DNA from: Streptomyces sp. CA-278952
GTDB lineage: Bacteria; Actinomycetota; Actinomycetes; Streptomycetales; Streptomycetaceae
Direction: 5' to 3'
Length of the DNA stretch: 64,000 bases
NCBI RefSeq assembly: GCF_028747205.1
Contig: NZ_CP112880.1
Location: 806,001-870,000, forward strand
The notes under the pieces are model-generated. The model ran no database searches and had not been told where the DNA came from. It saw only the letters and a list, made by a program, of their open reading frames with translations. Numbering within the stretch: position 1 is the first letter of the stretch; the number at the start of each line of letters is the position of its first letter. Shown here piece by piece: positions 24,553-33,012 of the stretch. Both the position numbers and the translations under genes were made by a program.

Positions 24553-25338
24553 CTACTTGCCCGTTTCGCGCTCGTACGCCTTGAGGACTTCCTCGGTGGG
24601 GCCGTCCATCAGGAGTTCGCCCTTCTCCAGCCACAGCGCGCGGTCGCAGGTGTCCCTGATCGACTTGTTGTTGTGGCTGACCAGGAAGACGGTGCCCGCT
24701 TCCTTGCGCAGCTCGCGGATCCGCTCCTCGGAGCGGACGCGGAACTTGCGGTCACCGGTGGCCAGCGCCTCGTCGATCATGAGGACGTCGTGGTTCTTGG
24801 CGGCGGCGATCGAGAAGCGCAGCCGCGCCGCCATGCCGGAGGAGTACGTCCGCATCGGCAGGGTGATGAAGTCACCCTTCTCGTTGATGCCGGAGAACTC
24901 CACGATGTCCTCGTAGCGCTGACGGATCTCCTCCTGGCTCATGCCCATCGCCAGGCCGCCGAGCACGACGTTGCGCTCACCGGTCAGATCGCTCATCAGC
25001 GCGGCGTTCACCCCGAGCAGCGAGGGCTGACCGTCCGTGTACACCTGGCCGGATTCGGTCGGCAGCAGGCCGGCGATGGCGCGCAGCAGCGTCGACTTGC
25101 CGGAGCCGTTGGTGCCGATGAGGCCGATGGCCTCGCCGCGGTAGGCGGTGAAGGAGACACCGCGCACGGCGTGCACCTTCCGGACGCCGCGCGGCTCGCT
25201 CTTGCCCCGCCGCATCATGCGGCTCAGCGCGGCGGTGGCGCTGCCCCGTCCGCCGCCCGTGCCGTTGACCCGGTACACGATGTGCACGTCGTCGGCGATC
25301 ACCGTGGGGATGCGCCCCTGTGCGTTGTCCTCAGCCAC
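24553..25338 (-). CDS. ABC transporter ATP-binding protein (TagH/polysaccharide export type)
   Basis: A 261-residue ATPase. Walker A is GTNGSGKST (75-83), the signature is YSSGMAARLRFSIA, and Walker B is VLMIDEALATGD, with the switch His in FLVSHNNK. The IDEALATGD form is typical of teichoic-acid and O-antigen exporters (TagH, Wzt, RfbB). It lacks the C-terminal carbohydrate-binding domain of some Wzt proteins. The GTG start overlaps the permease stop by eight bases, so the two form one exporter. It is the last gene of the operon. Confidence 0.93.
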   Translation of the reverse strand: MAEDNAQGRIPTVIADDVHIVYRVNGTGGGRGSATAALSRMMRRGKSEPRGVRKVHAVRGVSFTAYRGEAIGLIGTNGSGKSTLLRAIAGLLPTESGQVYTDGQPSLLGVNAALMSDLTGERNVVLGGLAMGMSQEEIRQRYEDIVEFSGINEKGDFITLPMRTYSSGMAARLRFSIAAAKNHDVLMIDEALATGDRKFRVRSEERIRELRKEAGTVFLVSHNNKSIRDTCDRALWLEKGELLMDGPTEEVLKAYERETGK

Positions 25339-26260
25339 GGCCGTACCGTTCCTCTGCCTTCCAGAAGTACACGAATCCCACGACGCCCAGCAGCACGGCC
25401 CAGCCGACGCCGACGGCCCAGACGTGGTCCGGCAGGTTCTCGGAGCCGTATCCGTCGATCAGCGCGAAGCGGACCAGGTCCATGTAGATCGCCGCCGGGT
25501 TGTACTGCAGCACGTCCGCGATCCAGGCCGGCTTGTCCTTGAGCATCACCGGGATGGAGAACATGACGCCCGAGGCGTACATCCAGGTCCGCATGACGAA
25601 CGGCATCAACTGCGCGAGGTCGGGGGTCTTGGAGCCGAGCCGCGCCATGACGAGGGCCAGGCCCGTGTTGAAGAAGAACTGGAGAATCAGGGCGGGGATC
25701 ACCAGCAGCCACGACAGCGAGGGGTAGCTGCCGAAGATGACGGCGACCGCGATCAGCACGATCATCGAGAACAGCAGCTGCTGGAGCTGCTGGAGCGAGA
25801 AGGAGATGGGCAGTGAGGCTCTGGGGAAGTGGAGGGCCCGGACCAGTCCGAGGTTGCCGGAGATCGAGCGGACGCCCGCCATCACCGAGCTCTGGGTGAA
25901 GGTGAAGACGAAGACGCCGGTGACCAGGAACGGTACGAAGACGTCGTGGGAGATTCCCTCCCTGGTCCCCAGGATCAGCCCGAAGATCAGGTAATAGACC
26001 GCGGCGTTCAGCAGGGGTGTGACCACTTGCCACAGCTGGCCCAGTTTGGCCTGGCTGTACTGCGCGGTCAGTTTCGCCCGGGAGAAGGCCAGGATGAAGT
26101 GGCGTCGTCCCCAGAGCTGTCGCATGTACGCGATCAGCCCCGGCCTGGCGCCGCTCACGGTCAGGCCGTACTTGGCGGCCAGCTGGGCCGCGTCGAGGCC
26201 CTCGTCGGCGGACGGCGGGGTCCCGAGGGCTACCCCACCGTCGTGGGTCGTGTCACTCAC
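25331..26260 (-). CDS. ABC-2 type permease (TagG/polysaccharide export type)
   Basis: A 309-residue membrane protein with about six transmembrane segments after a roughly 60-residue cytoplasmic start. The region FSRAKLTAQYSQAKLGQLWQ is the conserved amphipathic entry of ABC-2 polysaccharide exporters. It would carry a lipid-linked glycan or polyol-phosphate polymer across the membrane together with the adjoining ATPase. The start is GTG 26260. It lies 102 bases downstream of the glycosyltransferase gene, the widest gap in this operon. Confidence 0.92.
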   Translation of the reverse strand: MSDTTHDGGVALGTPPSADEGLDAAQLAAKYGLTVSGARPGLIAYMRQLWGRRHFILAFSRAKLTAQYSQAKLGQLWQVVTPLLNAAVYYLIFGLILGTREGISHDVFVPFLVTGVFVFTFTQSSVMAGVRSISGNLGLVRALHFPRASLPISFSLQQLQQLLFSMIVLIAVAVIFGSYPSLSWLLVIPALILQFFFNTGLALVMARLGSKTPDLAQLMPFVMRTWMYASGVMFSIPVMLKDKPAWIADVLQYNPAAIYMDLVRFALIDGYGSENLPDHVWAVGVGWAVLLGVVGFVYFWKAEERYGRG

Positions 26261-26362
26261 AAGTTTGAAACTCTCGTCTTCACGCGCAGCCAGTCGCGGG
26301 CGCGGCTCAGGCGGACAGGTTCCGGAAAGAAAATACGCCTCATGCTCTCAGAGGAAAGCCTC

Positions 26363-27247
26363 TCAGATGACCGGAGGTCGGCCCAGCCTCGTCAGCCGCC
26401 ACACCGTACGCCACTTCATCGGCCGCCGGGGCCCGCAGGGGGTCCTCCAGCCCTCCCCGAATCCGCCGAACCACGCCTTCAGCGCGGGCGCCGAGGGACG
26501 TCTGACCAGGGTCAGCAGCAGCCAGACCCCCAGGTAGAGGGGGACCAGGGGGGCGGGCAGGTTCCGGCGGGCGAGCCAGACCCGGTTGCGGGCGACCATG
26601 CGGTGGTAGACCGCGTGCCGGGACGGGGCGGTGGTGGGGTGGTGCAGCACCATGTCCGCGCGGTAGTCGATCATCCACCCCGCGTCCAGCGCCCGCCAGG
26701 CGAGGTCCGTCTCCTCGTGGGCGTAGAAGAAGTCCTCCGGCAGTGGACCGACCTCGGCGATGACCCGGGTGCGTACGGCGTTGGCGCCGCCCAGGAACGT
26801 GGTCACGCGCGAGGAGCGCATCGGGTCGGCGGCCCGCAGCCGGGGCACGTGCCGCCGCTGGGTGGCGCCCGTGTCCGGGTCGGTGATCCGGAAGGTGACG
26901 ATCCCGAGCTTCGGGTCCGCCGCGAATGCCTGTCGGCACAGCTCGGCGGTGTCGCGGTTCGGAAGCAGCCCGTCGTCGTCCAGGAAGAGCAGCGCGTCCA
27001 CGTCCGCCCCGCGGGGGCCGAACGCCTCGATGCCGACGTTGCGGCCGCCGGGGATGCCCAGGTTCTCGGGCAGTTCCACCGTGCGTACCCCGGCGGGTAC
27101 GTCGGGGACCGGGGCTCCGTTGCCGACCACCACGACCTCGATCCGGTCACCGTGCTGGGCGGTGACCGAATCGAGGAGGGCGCGGAGCTCGTCCGGGCGG
27201 TTGCCCATGGTGATGACCACCGCGCCCAGTTTCATGGGAAAGGTCAC
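26363..27247 (-). CDS. Glycosyltransferase family 2
   Basis: A 294-residue GT-A-fold glycosyltransferase. VVITMGNRPDELRALLDSV opens the fold. ALLFLDDDGLLP holds the DXD-type nucleotide-sugar site, and FLGGANAVRTRV and FYAHEETDLAWR (the ED/EE catalytic region) follow. The C-terminus has one hydrophobic stretch (LVPLYLGVWLLLTLV) that may touch the membrane. The donor sugar cannot be predicted. GTG 27247 overlaps the stop of the CDP-alcohol phosphotransferase gene; ATG 27235 is the alternative start. Confidence 0.93.
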   Translation of the reverse strand: MTFPMKLGAVVITMGNRPDELRALLDSVTAQHGDRIEVVVVGNGAPVPDVPAGVRTVELPENLGIPGGRNVGIEAFGPRGADVDALLFLDDDGLLPNRDTAELCRQAFAADPKLGIVTFRITDPDTGATQRRHVPRLRAADPMRSSRVTTFLGGANAVRTRVIAEVGPLPEDFFYAHEETDLAWRALDAGWMIDYRADMVLHHPTTAPSRHAVYHRMVARNRVWLARRNLPAPLVPLYLGVWLLLTLVRRPSAPALKAWFGGFGEGWRTPCGPRRPMKWRTVWRLTRLGRPPVI

Positions 27248-28023
27248 TTCAGCCTGCTGGACGCCAGGACGGACACCAGGTGCAGCAGGGTCTGCAGCAG
27301 TGCGATGCCGGCCATCACCGCGACGGTCAGACGGGTGTAGAAGAGGTCGCCCCCGATCGCGTCGACCACGGCCACCACGAGGATCACCAGCGAGGCCTCG
27401 ATCCCGAGGATCAGCCGGTGGAACTTGAGCGCCCCGGCCGCCCGGCGCGCCAGCGCCATGCCGGAGGAGCGCGGCTCGGACGCCGCCTCCTTGACCGGTG
27501 GCAGCCCGCCCTGGTGGCGGGCCACGCCGACCAGGTCCGTCTCGGCCTTGATGAGGATCGCGCCGAGTGCGGCGAGGGTTCCGAGGAAGGCCCAGAGCCA
27601 GTCGATCCGGCCCTCGCCCCAGATGTCGGCGGCCCGCAGGCCGAGGCCGACGAGTACCGCCGCGTCGCAGAGATAGGCGGCGACCCTGTCCAGGTAGACC
27701 CCGCTGAGCGAGTACTGCTTCTTCCAGCGGGCCAGCTCGCCGTCCACGCAGTCGAACAGCAGGTAGAGCTGGACCATCACCACGCCGAGCACCGCGCCCC
27801 AGATGCCGGGCACCAGCAGCGCCGGGGCGGCCAGGGCGCCGGCCAGCGTCATCACGTACGTGACCTGGTTCGGCGAGACGCGGGTGTTGACCAGGTAGCG
27901 GTCCACGCGCAGCGAGACCTCGCGCATGTACATGCGCCCGGCCCAGTGCTCGCCGCTGCGCCGGTCCTTCACCCCCGGGGGGTGAACGACCGGACGGAGT
28001 TCAGCTACTGATGGTCGTCGCAT
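27244..28023 (-). CDS. CDP-alcohol phosphotransferase family protein lacking the last motif Asp
   Basis: A 259-residue membrane protein of the CDP-alcohol phosphatidyltransferase family, which transfers a phosphoalcohol from CDP to an acceptor alcohol. The motif starts well: Asp91, Asp94-Gly95, Ala98-Arg99 (DCVDGELAR), Gly108 and Asp112 (GVYLD). The fourth Asp, usually four residues later and taken to be the general base, is Ala116 here (DRVAA). This may mean altered chemistry, a shifted base or a non-catalytic role. About five to six membrane helices are visible. It overlaps the dehydrogenase gene upstream by 23 bases and the GT2 gene downstream by four. Confidence 0.88.
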   Translation of the reverse strand: MRRPSVAELRPVVHPPGVKDRRSGEHWAGRMYMREVSLRVDRYLVNTRVSPNQVTYVMTLAGALAAPALLVPGIWGAVLGVVMVQLYLLFDCVDGELARWKKQYSLSGVYLDRVAAYLCDAAVLVGLGLRAADIWGEGRIDWLWAFLGTLAALGAILIKAETDLVGVARHQGGLPPVKEAASEPRSSGMALARRAAGALKFHRLILGIEASLVILVVAVVDAIGGDLFYTRLTVAVMAGIALLQTLLHLVSVLASSRLK

Positions 28024-29062
28024 AGTCGGCGTACGCGTCCCTGATCTGGTCGGTGGACAGGTTGAGGTGCTCCAGGATGGTGAAGCGTCCCGGACGCGTC
28101 TGCGGCGCGTAGTCGACGGCCTTCACGAACTCGTCGACGCTGAACCCGATCTCCTCCGGCAGGACCGGCAGACCGTGGCGGCGCAGTATCGATGCCATCA
28201 GGAGCGACTCCTGGCGGGCACCGCGCAGATGCATGGCGAAGCAGGCGCCGAGGCCGACCTGCTCGCCGTGGCTGGCCGCGCGCTGGGGGTAGAGCAGGTC
28301 GAAGGCGTGGTTGATCTCGTGGCAGGCGCCGGACGCCGGACGCGAGTCGCCCGCGACCGACATCGAGATGCCGGTGAGCACGAGCCCCTCGGCCAGCACC
28401 TTGAGGAAGGCGTCGTCGCCGACCCCGCCGGGGTGGCGCAGTACGGCCTCGCCCGCCTGGCGGGCCATCGCGGCCGCCAGGCCGTCGATCTCCTCGTCGT
28501 TGACCTCGTGGGCCAGCTCCCAGTCGGCGACGCAGGAGATGTTCGAGATCGCGTCGCCGATGCCGGAACGGACGTAGCGGGCGGGCGCCTCACGGATCAC
28601 GTCGAGGTCGATGACCACGGCGATCGGGGTGGGGACCCCGTAGGAGCCGCGCCCGTTGTCGTTGTCGAGCGTCGCGACCGGCGAGCAGAGTCCGTCGTGC
28701 GAGAGGTTCGTCGCGACGGCGACCATGGGCAGCCCGACCCGCGCCGCGGCGTACTTCGCCACGTCGATGATCTTGCCGCCGCCGAGGCCGACGACGGCGT
28801 CGTACCGGTTGCCCTTGATGCCGTCGGCGAGCTTCACCGCCGAGTCGATCGTTCCGTCGGACACCGGATACCAGTCGGCTCCCGGCAGGACCGGGGCGAG
28901 CCTCTCCCGCAGGGCGCGCCCGGAGCCGTCGCTGATCGCGATGGCGAGCTTGCCCGAGGAGGAGATGCGCTGATCGGCCAGGAGACCCGCCAGATCGTCC
29001 ATGGCGCCGCGCCGGATGTCGACGACGACCGGGGACGGAATGAGCCGGGTCAGTACTGGCAC
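28001..29062 (-). CDS. Iron-containing alcohol dehydrogenase, sn-glycerol-1-phosphate dehydrogenase-like
   Basis: A 353-residue protein of the G1PDH/AraM branch of the iron-containing alcohol dehydrogenases. VVGLGGGKIIDVAKYAA binds NAD(P), and VATNLSHDGLCSP is a branch signature. The metal ligands are in GIGDAISN (Asp), ACHEINHAFD (His) and ASHGEQVGLG (His). Such enzymes reduce dihydroxyacetone phosphate to glycerol-1-phosphate, the archaeal stereoisomer. Together with a nucleotidyltransferase and two CDP-alcohol transferases it suggests a polyol phosphate that is activated with CTP. The GTG start overlaps the upstream gene by 13 bases. The exact substrate is inferred. Confidence 0.9.
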   Translation of the reverse strand: MPVLTRLIPSPVVVDIRRGAMDDLAGLLADQRISSSGKLAIAISDGSGRALRERLAPVLPGADWYPVSDGTIDSAVKLADGIKGNRYDAVVGLGGGKIIDVAKYAAARVGLPMVAVATNLSHDGLCSPVATLDNDNGRGSYGVPTPIAVVIDLDVIREAPARYVRSGIGDAISNISCVADWELAHEVNDEEIDGLAAAMARQAGEAVLRHPGGVGDDAFLKVLAEGLVLTGISMSVAGDSRPASGACHEINHAFDLLYPQRAASHGEQVGLGACFAMHLRGARQESLLMASILRRHGLPVLPEEIGFSVDEFVKAVDYAPQTRPGRFTILEHLNLSTDQIRDAYADYATTISS

Positions 29063-29787
29063 GCGATCTCACGGCCCTTCTCGAGGTCGTCGTGGTTGTC
29101 GATCTCGACCCAGGTCACGGTGCCGATGGGGGCCACGTCGACGGTGAAGCCGCGGTTGACCAGCTCCTGGTAGCCGTCCTCGTAGTAGAGGTCGGGGTCG
29201 CGCTCGAAGGTGGTCTTCAGCGCGTCCGCCAGCTCCTCGGCGGCCTCGGCCTCGATGAGGGTGACGCCGATGTACTCGCCGGTCGCGGTGGCCGGGTCCA
29301 TCAGCTTCGTGATGCGCTGGACGCCCTTGCCCTCCTCCGTGATGACCTTCATCTCCTCGTCGGCGAGGACCTTCTCGGTGTCCAGGGCGAGGATGATCTT
29401 CCGGCCCTTGCCGCGGGCGTCCAGGAGGGTCTTCTCGACGGAGACCGGGTGCACGGTGTCGCCGTTGGCGAGGATCACGCCGCGCTTGAGGACGTCACGG
29501 GCGCACCAGAGGGAGTAGGCGTTGTTCCACTCCTCGGCCTTGTCGTTGTCGATGAGCGTGAGGGTGACGCCGTACGTCGCCTCCAGCTCGGCCTTGCGGG
29601 CGTAGACGGCCTCCTTGCGGTAGCCGACGACGATCGCGACCTCGGTGAGCCCGACCGCCGCGAAGTTGGCGAGCGTGAGGTCGAGGACCGTCTTGTCGCC
29701 GTCGACAGGGACGAGCGCCTTGGGAAGCGTGTCCGTGTAGGGGCGCAGACGTCGTCCTGCACCGGCTGCCAGTACGAGGCCGATCAT
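29050..29787 (-). CDS. Sugar/choline-phosphate-type nucleotidyltransferase
   Basis: A 245-residue nucleotidyltransferase. The N-terminal signature LVLAAGAGRRLRPYTDTLPK and the loop ILANGDTV are typical of the NTP_transferase fold. EEWNNAYSLWCARDVL resembles the LicC phosphocholine cytidylyltransferase group. It probably makes a CDP-activated polyol, choline or sugar for the neighbouring CDP-alcohol transferases. The start ATG 29787 has GAAGGAG upstream and overlaps the preceding gene's stop (ATGA). Confidence 0.92.
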   Translation of the reverse strand: MIGLVLAAGAGRRLRPYTDTLPKALVPVDGDKTVLDLTLANFAAVGLTEVAIVVGYRKEAVYARKAELEATYGVTLTLIDNDKAEEWNNAYSLWCARDVLKRGVILANGDTVHPVSVEKTLLDARGKGRKIILALDTEKVLADEEMKVITEEGKGVQRITKLMDPATATGEYIGVTLIEAEAAEELADALKTTFERDPDLYYEDGYQELVNRGFTVDVAPIGTVTWVEIDNHDDLEKGREIACQY

Positions 29788-31616
29788 GCGAGTTCTCCTT
29801 CGTCGTGTACGGCGGGGGCCGAGGAGGACACCCAGAAGCGGATGGACTCCACGAGCACCACCAGAGCCACGGCGACCGCGAGCGCGGTCAGGGCCGTGGT
29901 GAAACCTGAGGTGTGGGTGAGTAGGGCGGCGAGGACGGCCACCAGCGCGGTGCGGCCCTCGTGTCCACCGACCGTCCGCACCAGCCACTGGGGCGGCGCG
30001 CCGGTGCCTCCGCGAATGCGGTACACCGTGTCGTAGTGATGGTAGGCGACGGCCGAGACGAGCCCGAAGGCCGCAGGAACGGCGTGGGGGGCGTCGCTGC
30101 GGGCCGCCAGCACCAGGATCGTGACGTACTCCGCGGCCCGGAAGAACGGCGGCGCGAGCCAGTCCAGCGCGCCCTTGAGCGGGCGGGCGACGGCGAGGCC
30201 GGAGAGGACCACGTACACCGCCGCCGCGGCGACGGTGAGCCAGCTGCCGTACGGGAGGAGGAGGGCGCCGCCGATCATGACGAGTGTGCCGAGCAGGGCG
30301 ACGGCCGGGGCCGTGAACGCTCCCCGGAGGCCCGGCGCGACCCTCGCGACGCCCTGGGCGAGGGGCCCCGAGTCGGCGAGGTCCGCGAGTGCCCGCGCGG
30401 CGCGGTCGGTGCGGCCGGCCCTGCGGGTCAGCGAGCGCAGCAGCCGGCCGGCCGTGGTGTAGCAGGCGGCCAGGGAGCAGCCGACGAGCAGAGCATAGAA
30501 GACGATGCGCGGGGTCGTGAGCGCGGTGAGCACGGCGATCATGGCCCAGCGCTCGCCGATCGGCAGCACGATCATCCGCCGCACCCAGACCGTCCAGCCG
30601 ACGCTGTCGAGCTTGTCGGAGAGGGCTGCGGTGGGGCTGGTGTTGGCGACCGCGTCGTGGTTGGCCTCGTTGAACGAGAAGTCCACGACATGGCGGCAGG
30701 CCTGGAGGACCATCGCGCCGAGCGCCAGGACCCACACGTCGTCGCCGCCGCGTACGGCGCCGATGGCGAGCCCGGCGTAGTAGGCGTACTCCTTGGCCCG
30801 GTCGAAGGTGGCGTCCAGCCAGGCGCCCATCGTCGAGTACCGCAGCGAGTAGCGGGCGAGCTGCCCGTCCGTGCAGTCCAGGACGAAGGAGACCAGGAGC
30901 AGGATCCCGGCGGCGACGTAGCCGCCCCGGGTGCCGGTGGCCGCCGCGCCCGCCGCGATGAGCGCGGTGATCAGCGAGGCGGTGGTGACCTGGTTCGGGG
31001 TGAGGTTGCGGCGGGCGCACCAGCGGGCGATGTAGCGGGAGTAGGGGCTGATGCAGTACGTGGTGAAGAACCCGTCGTGGGCCTTCACCGCGTTGCGCAG
31101 CCGTACCGCCTCGTCGTCGACCGCGGCGAGGCCCGCCTCGGCGGCGGCCCGCTGCTCCGGGTCCGTGGGGACGGCCGCGACGAGCGAGCCCAGGGCGGGG
31201 CGCTGTACGGGGGTGCCCTCGGCCTCCAGCGCGACGGCGATCCGGCCGGGGACGGTGCGGTCCTCGGGCGCGGGGTCGGCCGTCGGCTCGACGACCGGGG
31301 CGCCCGCGCCGACCGCGGCGGCGGTGCGGTCCAGGGCGCGCAGCAGGGCTCCACGCGCCTGGGGCTGGGCGGTGAGCGCGCCGGGGACGGTGGCGGCGGG
31401 GAAGCGCGGGTCGGTCAGCCCGAGCCGCAGCGCGTGGACGTGCCCCACGAAGCGCGGGTCGACGAGGGCGACCCGGCGGCCTGCCGGGACGGCGGCGAGG
31501 AGGGCCGCGGCGTCAGCGGCGTCGGCGGCGGTCTGCACGTCGAAGCCCAGGGACCGCAGATCGTCCGCGAGCGACGACCCGGGTACCGGCGTACCGGTGA
31601 GAATGGCGGTCGACAG
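29784..31616 (-). CDS. CDP-alcohol phosphotransferase with DUF5941-type C-terminus; probable CTG start
   Basis: About 610 residues in three parts. An N-terminal region of about 170 residues contains VALVDPRFVGHVHALRLGL. A CDP-alcohol phosphotransferase domain carries the complete motif DCTDGQLAR...GAWLDATFD. A C-terminal multi-helix region matches DUF5941 from memory. The frame extends upstream of GTG 31538 through well-formed sequence (STAILTGTPVPGSSLADDL) to a CTG codon at 31616 that has AGGAG nine bases upstream. No ATG, GTG or TTG is available there before a stop. GTG 31538 has no ribosome site, so I favour the CTG start. It is the first gene of the seven-gene operon. Confidence 0.87.
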   Translation of the reverse strand: MSTAILTGTPVPGSSLADDLRSLGFDVQTAADAADAAALLAAVPAGRRVALVDPRFVGHVHALRLGLTDPRFPAATVPGALTAQPQARGALLRALDRTAAAVGAGAPVVEPTADPAPEDRTVPGRIAVALEAEGTPVQRPALGSLVAAVPTDPEQRAAAEAGLAAVDDEAVRLRNAVKAHDGFFTTYCISPYSRYIARWCARRNLTPNQVTTASLITALIAAGAAATGTRGGYVAAGILLLVSFVLDCTDGQLARYSLRYSTMGAWLDATFDRAKEYAYYAGLAIGAVRGGDDVWVLALGAMVLQACRHVVDFSFNEANHDAVANTSPTAALSDKLDSVGWTVWVRRMIVLPIGERWAMIAVLTALTTPRIVFYALLVGCSLAACYTTAGRLLRSLTRRAGRTDRAARALADLADSGPLAQGVARVAPGLRGAFTAPAVALLGTLVMIGGALLLPYGSWLTVAAAAVYVVLSGLAVARPLKGALDWLAPPFFRAAEYVTILVLAARSDAPHAVPAAFGLVSAVAYHHYDTVYRIRGGTGAPPQWLVRTVGGHEGRTALVAVLAALLTHTSGFTTALTALAVAVALVVLVESIRFWVSSSAPAVHDEGELA

Positions 31617-31854
31617 ACGAACTCACTCCTTGGCACTGACGTGGACGACACACGGCGGCACGGCCACGAGGCGGGCCGGCGGCGTGTCGGCTGAGGCTAT
31701 CGGATGAACGGAAGACCGAGTTCACCGCCCGTTTGCGCGCTGTACGGGTGGACCCGCGGGCCGGGGCGGCGTTGGCGATCATCATCATCGATCGGGGGCC
31801 CGGCCCACAAACCGCCGGTCGGCCCGCGCGGGCGGGCGGCTTAGGCTGGCGCTC
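31617..31854. other. Divergent promoter region between the CDP-alcohol operon and galE
   Basis: These 238 bases separate two divergent transcription units. They should contain both promoters, but I see no clear consensus -35/-10 pair or strong operator palindrome. Confidence 0.4.
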
Positions 31855-32832
31855 ATGACATGGCTGATCACAGGCGGGGCGGGATACATCGGGGCACACG
31901 TGGCGCGGGCCATGGTCGCGGCGGGAGAGCGGGTCGTGGTGCTCGACGACCGCTCCAGCGGCATCGTGGACCGGCTGCCGGACGCCGTCACGCTGGTGGA
32001 GGGCTCGGCCTCCGACCGGGCCCTGCTGGACCGGGTGCTGGCCGGCCACGCGGTGAGCGGTGTGGTGCATCTCGCGGCGAAGAAGCAGGTCGGCGAGTCC
32101 GTGGAGAAGCCGCTGCTGTACTACCGGGAGAACGTGGCCGGACTGGCCGTGCTGCTGGAGGCCGTGGTCGCGGCGGGGGTGCCGCGCTTCCTCTTCTCGT
32201 CCTCGGCGGCCGTCTACGGCGTACCGGACGTGGACCTCATCACGGAGGAGACGCCCTGTCTCCCGATCAACCCGTACGGCGAGACCAAGCTCACCGGTGA
32301 GTGGCTGGTGCGGGCCACCGGGAAGGCCCACGGGCTCTCGACCGCCTGTCTGCGGTACTTCAACGTGGCGGGCGCCGCCGCACCGGAACTCGCGGACACC
32401 GGGGTCTTCAACATCGTGCCGATGATGTTCGAGCGGCTGACGCGCGGCGAGGCCCCGCGGATCTTCGGTGACGACTACCCGACGCCGGACGGCACCTGTG
32501 TCCGTGACTACATCCATGTGGCCGATCTGGCGGAGGCGCATCTCGCCGTCGCCCGGCGGCTGGACGGGGCGGGCGCCGGTGAGCTGACGCTCAACGTCGG
32601 CCGGGGCGAGGGCGTCTCGGTCCGGGAGCTGGCCGGGGTGATCGGCGAGGTGACGGGCCACGGCCTGAAGCCGGTGGTCGAGCCGCGCCGGGCCGGTGAC
32701 GCGCCGACGGCGGTGGCGTCGTCCGCGCGGATCACCGAGGAGCTGGGCTGGACGGCGCGGCGGAGCGTCCGCGAGATGGTGGAGTCGGCCTGGGAGGGCT
32801 GGTGCCTGCGCCACCCCGAGGCGCGTTCGTAG
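31855..32832 (+). CDS. galE: UDP-glucose 4-epimerase
   Basis: A 325-residue extended short-chain dehydrogenase. GGAGYIGAH binds NAD at residues 7-15. The catalytic pair is Tyr141 and Lys145 (YGETK) with the Ser-rich FSSSAAVYG just before. FNVAGAA and the C-terminal DYPTPDGTCVRDYIHVADLAEAH are diagnostic of GalE. It interconverts UDP-glucose and UDP-galactose and can feed UDP-galactose to the GT2-containing operon beside it, though the two are transcribed divergently. Confidence 0.93.
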   Translation: MTWLITGGAGYIGAHVARAMVAAGERVVVLDDRSSGIVDRLPDAVTLVEGSASDRALLDRVLAGHAVSGVVHLAAKKQVGESVEKPLLYYRENVAGLAVLLEAVVAAGVPRFLFSSSAAVYGVPDVDLITEETPCLPINPYGETKLTGEWLVRATGKAHGLSTACLRYFNVAGAAAPELADTGVFNIVPMMFERLTRGEAPRIFGDDYPTPDGTCVRDYIHVADLAEAHLAVARRLDGAGAGELTLNVGRGEGVSVRELAGVIGEVTGHGLKPVVEPRRAGDAPTAVASSARITEELGWTARRSVREMVESAWEGWCLRHPEARS

Positions 32833-32866
32833 TCGGTCACGGGTGGCGCCGGCGATCGTGTCAACA

Positions 32867-32899
32867 CTCTGACCTGCGGAACGTTTCCGCAGGTCAGAG
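32867..32899 (+). terminator. Terminator hairpin after galE
   Basis: A perfect 15-base stem, CTCTGACCTGCGGAA at 32867-32881 with its complement at 32885-32899, is closed by a three-base loop, 34 bases after the galE stop. Confidence 0.8.
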
Positions 32900-33012
32900 C
32901 AGATGACAACGGTGTTCAGTGCCGTGTTGCCCGATACCCCCCACCCGTAGTTCACTGGCCCCGTCGGGGCGGTTTCGCCCCGGCGCGTCGCAGGGACCTG
33001 GAGGCGTTTCGC

